A stretch of DNA of 64,000 bases from Alkalicoccus urumqiensis (GTDB taxonomy: Bacteria; Bacillota; Bacilli; Bacillales; Salisediminibacteriaceae), in assembly GCF_002993335.1 (NCBI RefSeq), contig NZ_PVNS01000002.1, positions 186,001 to 250,000 of the forward strand, given 5' to 3'. Below, in pieces: positions 63,290 through 64,000 of the stretch. The notes beneath the pieces are model-generated. The model had not been told where the DNA came from. It worked only from the letters and a program-made list of their open reading frames with translations, and searched no databases. Position 1 is the stretch's first letter, and each line of letters opens with the position of its first letter. The translations under genes were made by a program, and so were the position numbers.

Positions 63290-64000
63290 TTATACGGAAG
63301 CGGACTTCACGCGTTCTTCGATATATTCATCGTACGTCATTTCTTTGTCGTAGACACCTTCATCTTTGATTTCAATAATCCGGTTGGCAAGCGACTGGTT
63401 GAACTGATGGTCATGTGTGGCAAAAATAAGCGAGCCTTTGAATTCGATCAGACCATTGTTTAATGCGGTAATTGCTTCAAGGTCCAGGTGGTTCGTCGGC
63501 TCATCCAGCAGCAGGACGTTTGCACCTGACAGCATCATTTTGGAAAGCATGCAGCGGACTTTCTCTCCTCCGGAAAGCACCGAAGGGTTCTTTTTTGCTT
63601 CTTCCCCGGAGAAAAGCATTCTTCCAAGGAATCCGCGGATGAATGTTTCCGACTGGTCCTCCGGAGAGTACTGGCGCAGCCATTCGATCAGTGACCCTTC
63701 CGATCCGCTGAAGTGATGACTGTTGTCTTTTGGAAAGTAGGACTGGCTTGTCGTGATGCCCCACTTATACGTACCGCTGTCCGGTTCAAGCTCTCCTGCA
63801 AGAATCTGCATTAATACCGTTTTAGCCTGTTCATTCGGACCGGCAAGCGCCACTTTGTCTCCGGGGCGGAGTGTAAAGGAAACGTCTTTCAAATACGTTT
63901 TCCCATCGATCGTCTTGGACAGATTCTCTACCTGCAGAAGGTCGTTTCCGATTTCCCGCTCGGGCTTAAATGCGATATAAGGGTATTTTCTGGAGGAAGG
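63290..64000 (-). CDS. ABC-F ATPase, C-terminal part (YkpA/YbiT-like, partial)
   Basis: The C-terminal half of a duplicated ABC-F protein; the frame is open to the window edge. About 236 residues are seen. The signature LSGGEKVRCMLSK and Walker B NVLLLDEPTNHLDLEA are intact. The second-domain P-loop is unusual (GPNEQAKTV, so the loop glycines are Glu and Ala). The match to Bacillus YkpA (YIAFKPEREIGNDLLQVENL, WGITTSQSYFPKDNS, LIEWLRQYSPEDQSE) is strong. ABC-F proteins act on ribosomes rather than as transporters. No membrane domain exists. Confidence 0.88.
   Translation of the reverse strand, partial: PSSRKYPYIAFKPEREIGNDLLQVENLSKTIDGKTYLKDVSFTLRPGDKVALAGPNEQAKTVLMQILAGELEPDSGTYKWGITTSQSYFPKDNSHHFSGSEGSLIEWLRQYSPEDQSETFIRGFLGRMLFSGEEAKKNPSVLSGGEKVRCMLSKMMLSGANVLLLDEPTNHLDLEAITALNNGLIEFKGSLIFATHDHQFNQSLANRIIEIKDEGVYDKEMTYDEYIEERVKSASV

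Overview
The window reads as chromosome of a low-to-moderate GC Firmicute of the family Bacillaceae. Evidence is the Bacillus-type gene set (addBA, odhAB, tatA/tatC, dgk/dck, patA, sigI, pssA, pncA, ydbST-like, cvfC/ypgR-like, ykpA-like ABC-F), strong AAGGAGG ribosome binding sites, frequent GTG and TTG starts, and many intrinsic terminators. Proteins are rich in Asp and Glu, which fits a salt- or alkali-loving member such as an Alkalicoccus-like genus; that genus guess is an inference only. I saw no tRNA, rRNA or CRISPR array.

Layout. 0-9.7 kb: a TcaA-like tail, cbpA, pncA, a kynB-thioredoxin-tlpA cluster, a phosphoesterase, cvfC, a ydbST pair, an unknown 326-aa protein, and sigI without its usual anti-sigma partner. 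9.78-11.67 kb: one complete IS200/IS605 element with intact tnpB, a decayed tnpA, and a small ribbon-helix-helix gene coupled to tnpA. 11.7-24.6 kb: a TelA pair, a GGDEF operon, Tat translocase, deoxynucleoside kinases, DegV and patatin proteins, an MFS pump, a DUF420 protein and a HAD mutase. 24.7-39.2 kb: acsA, fumC, a dipeptidase, msrA-msrB, an ABC-class ATPase, an esterase, patA and odhAB. 39.2-52.9 kb: housekeeping genes (rlmN, a pfkA-like gene, pssA, a prs-like gene, dapA with a lysine riboswitch) interrupted by copies of a dispersed repeat that ends in a terminator-like hairpin. 52.9-64 kb: FAD enzymes, a TVP38 membrane protein, addB-addA, and the end of an ABC-F gene.

How the genes work together. 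acsA, fumC and odhAB serve acetate activation and the TCA cycle. dgk and dck salvage deoxynucleosides. msrA/msrB and the thioredoxin-fold genes repair or reduce thiols and methionine. addBA is the RecBCD-type repair nuclease. dapA is set by a lysine riboswitch, with an additional hairpin next to its ribosome binding site.

Most interesting items: (1) a dispersed repeat of about 635 bp with conserved ends, a terminator and internal stems, possibly a mobile non-coding RNA unit; (2) the IS605-type element, whose two ends, TTTAT target motif and TnpB guide can be read directly and which carries a likely RHH regulator with a palindromic operator; (3) pfkA and prs homologues with substitutions at residues that are normally invariant in the active site.
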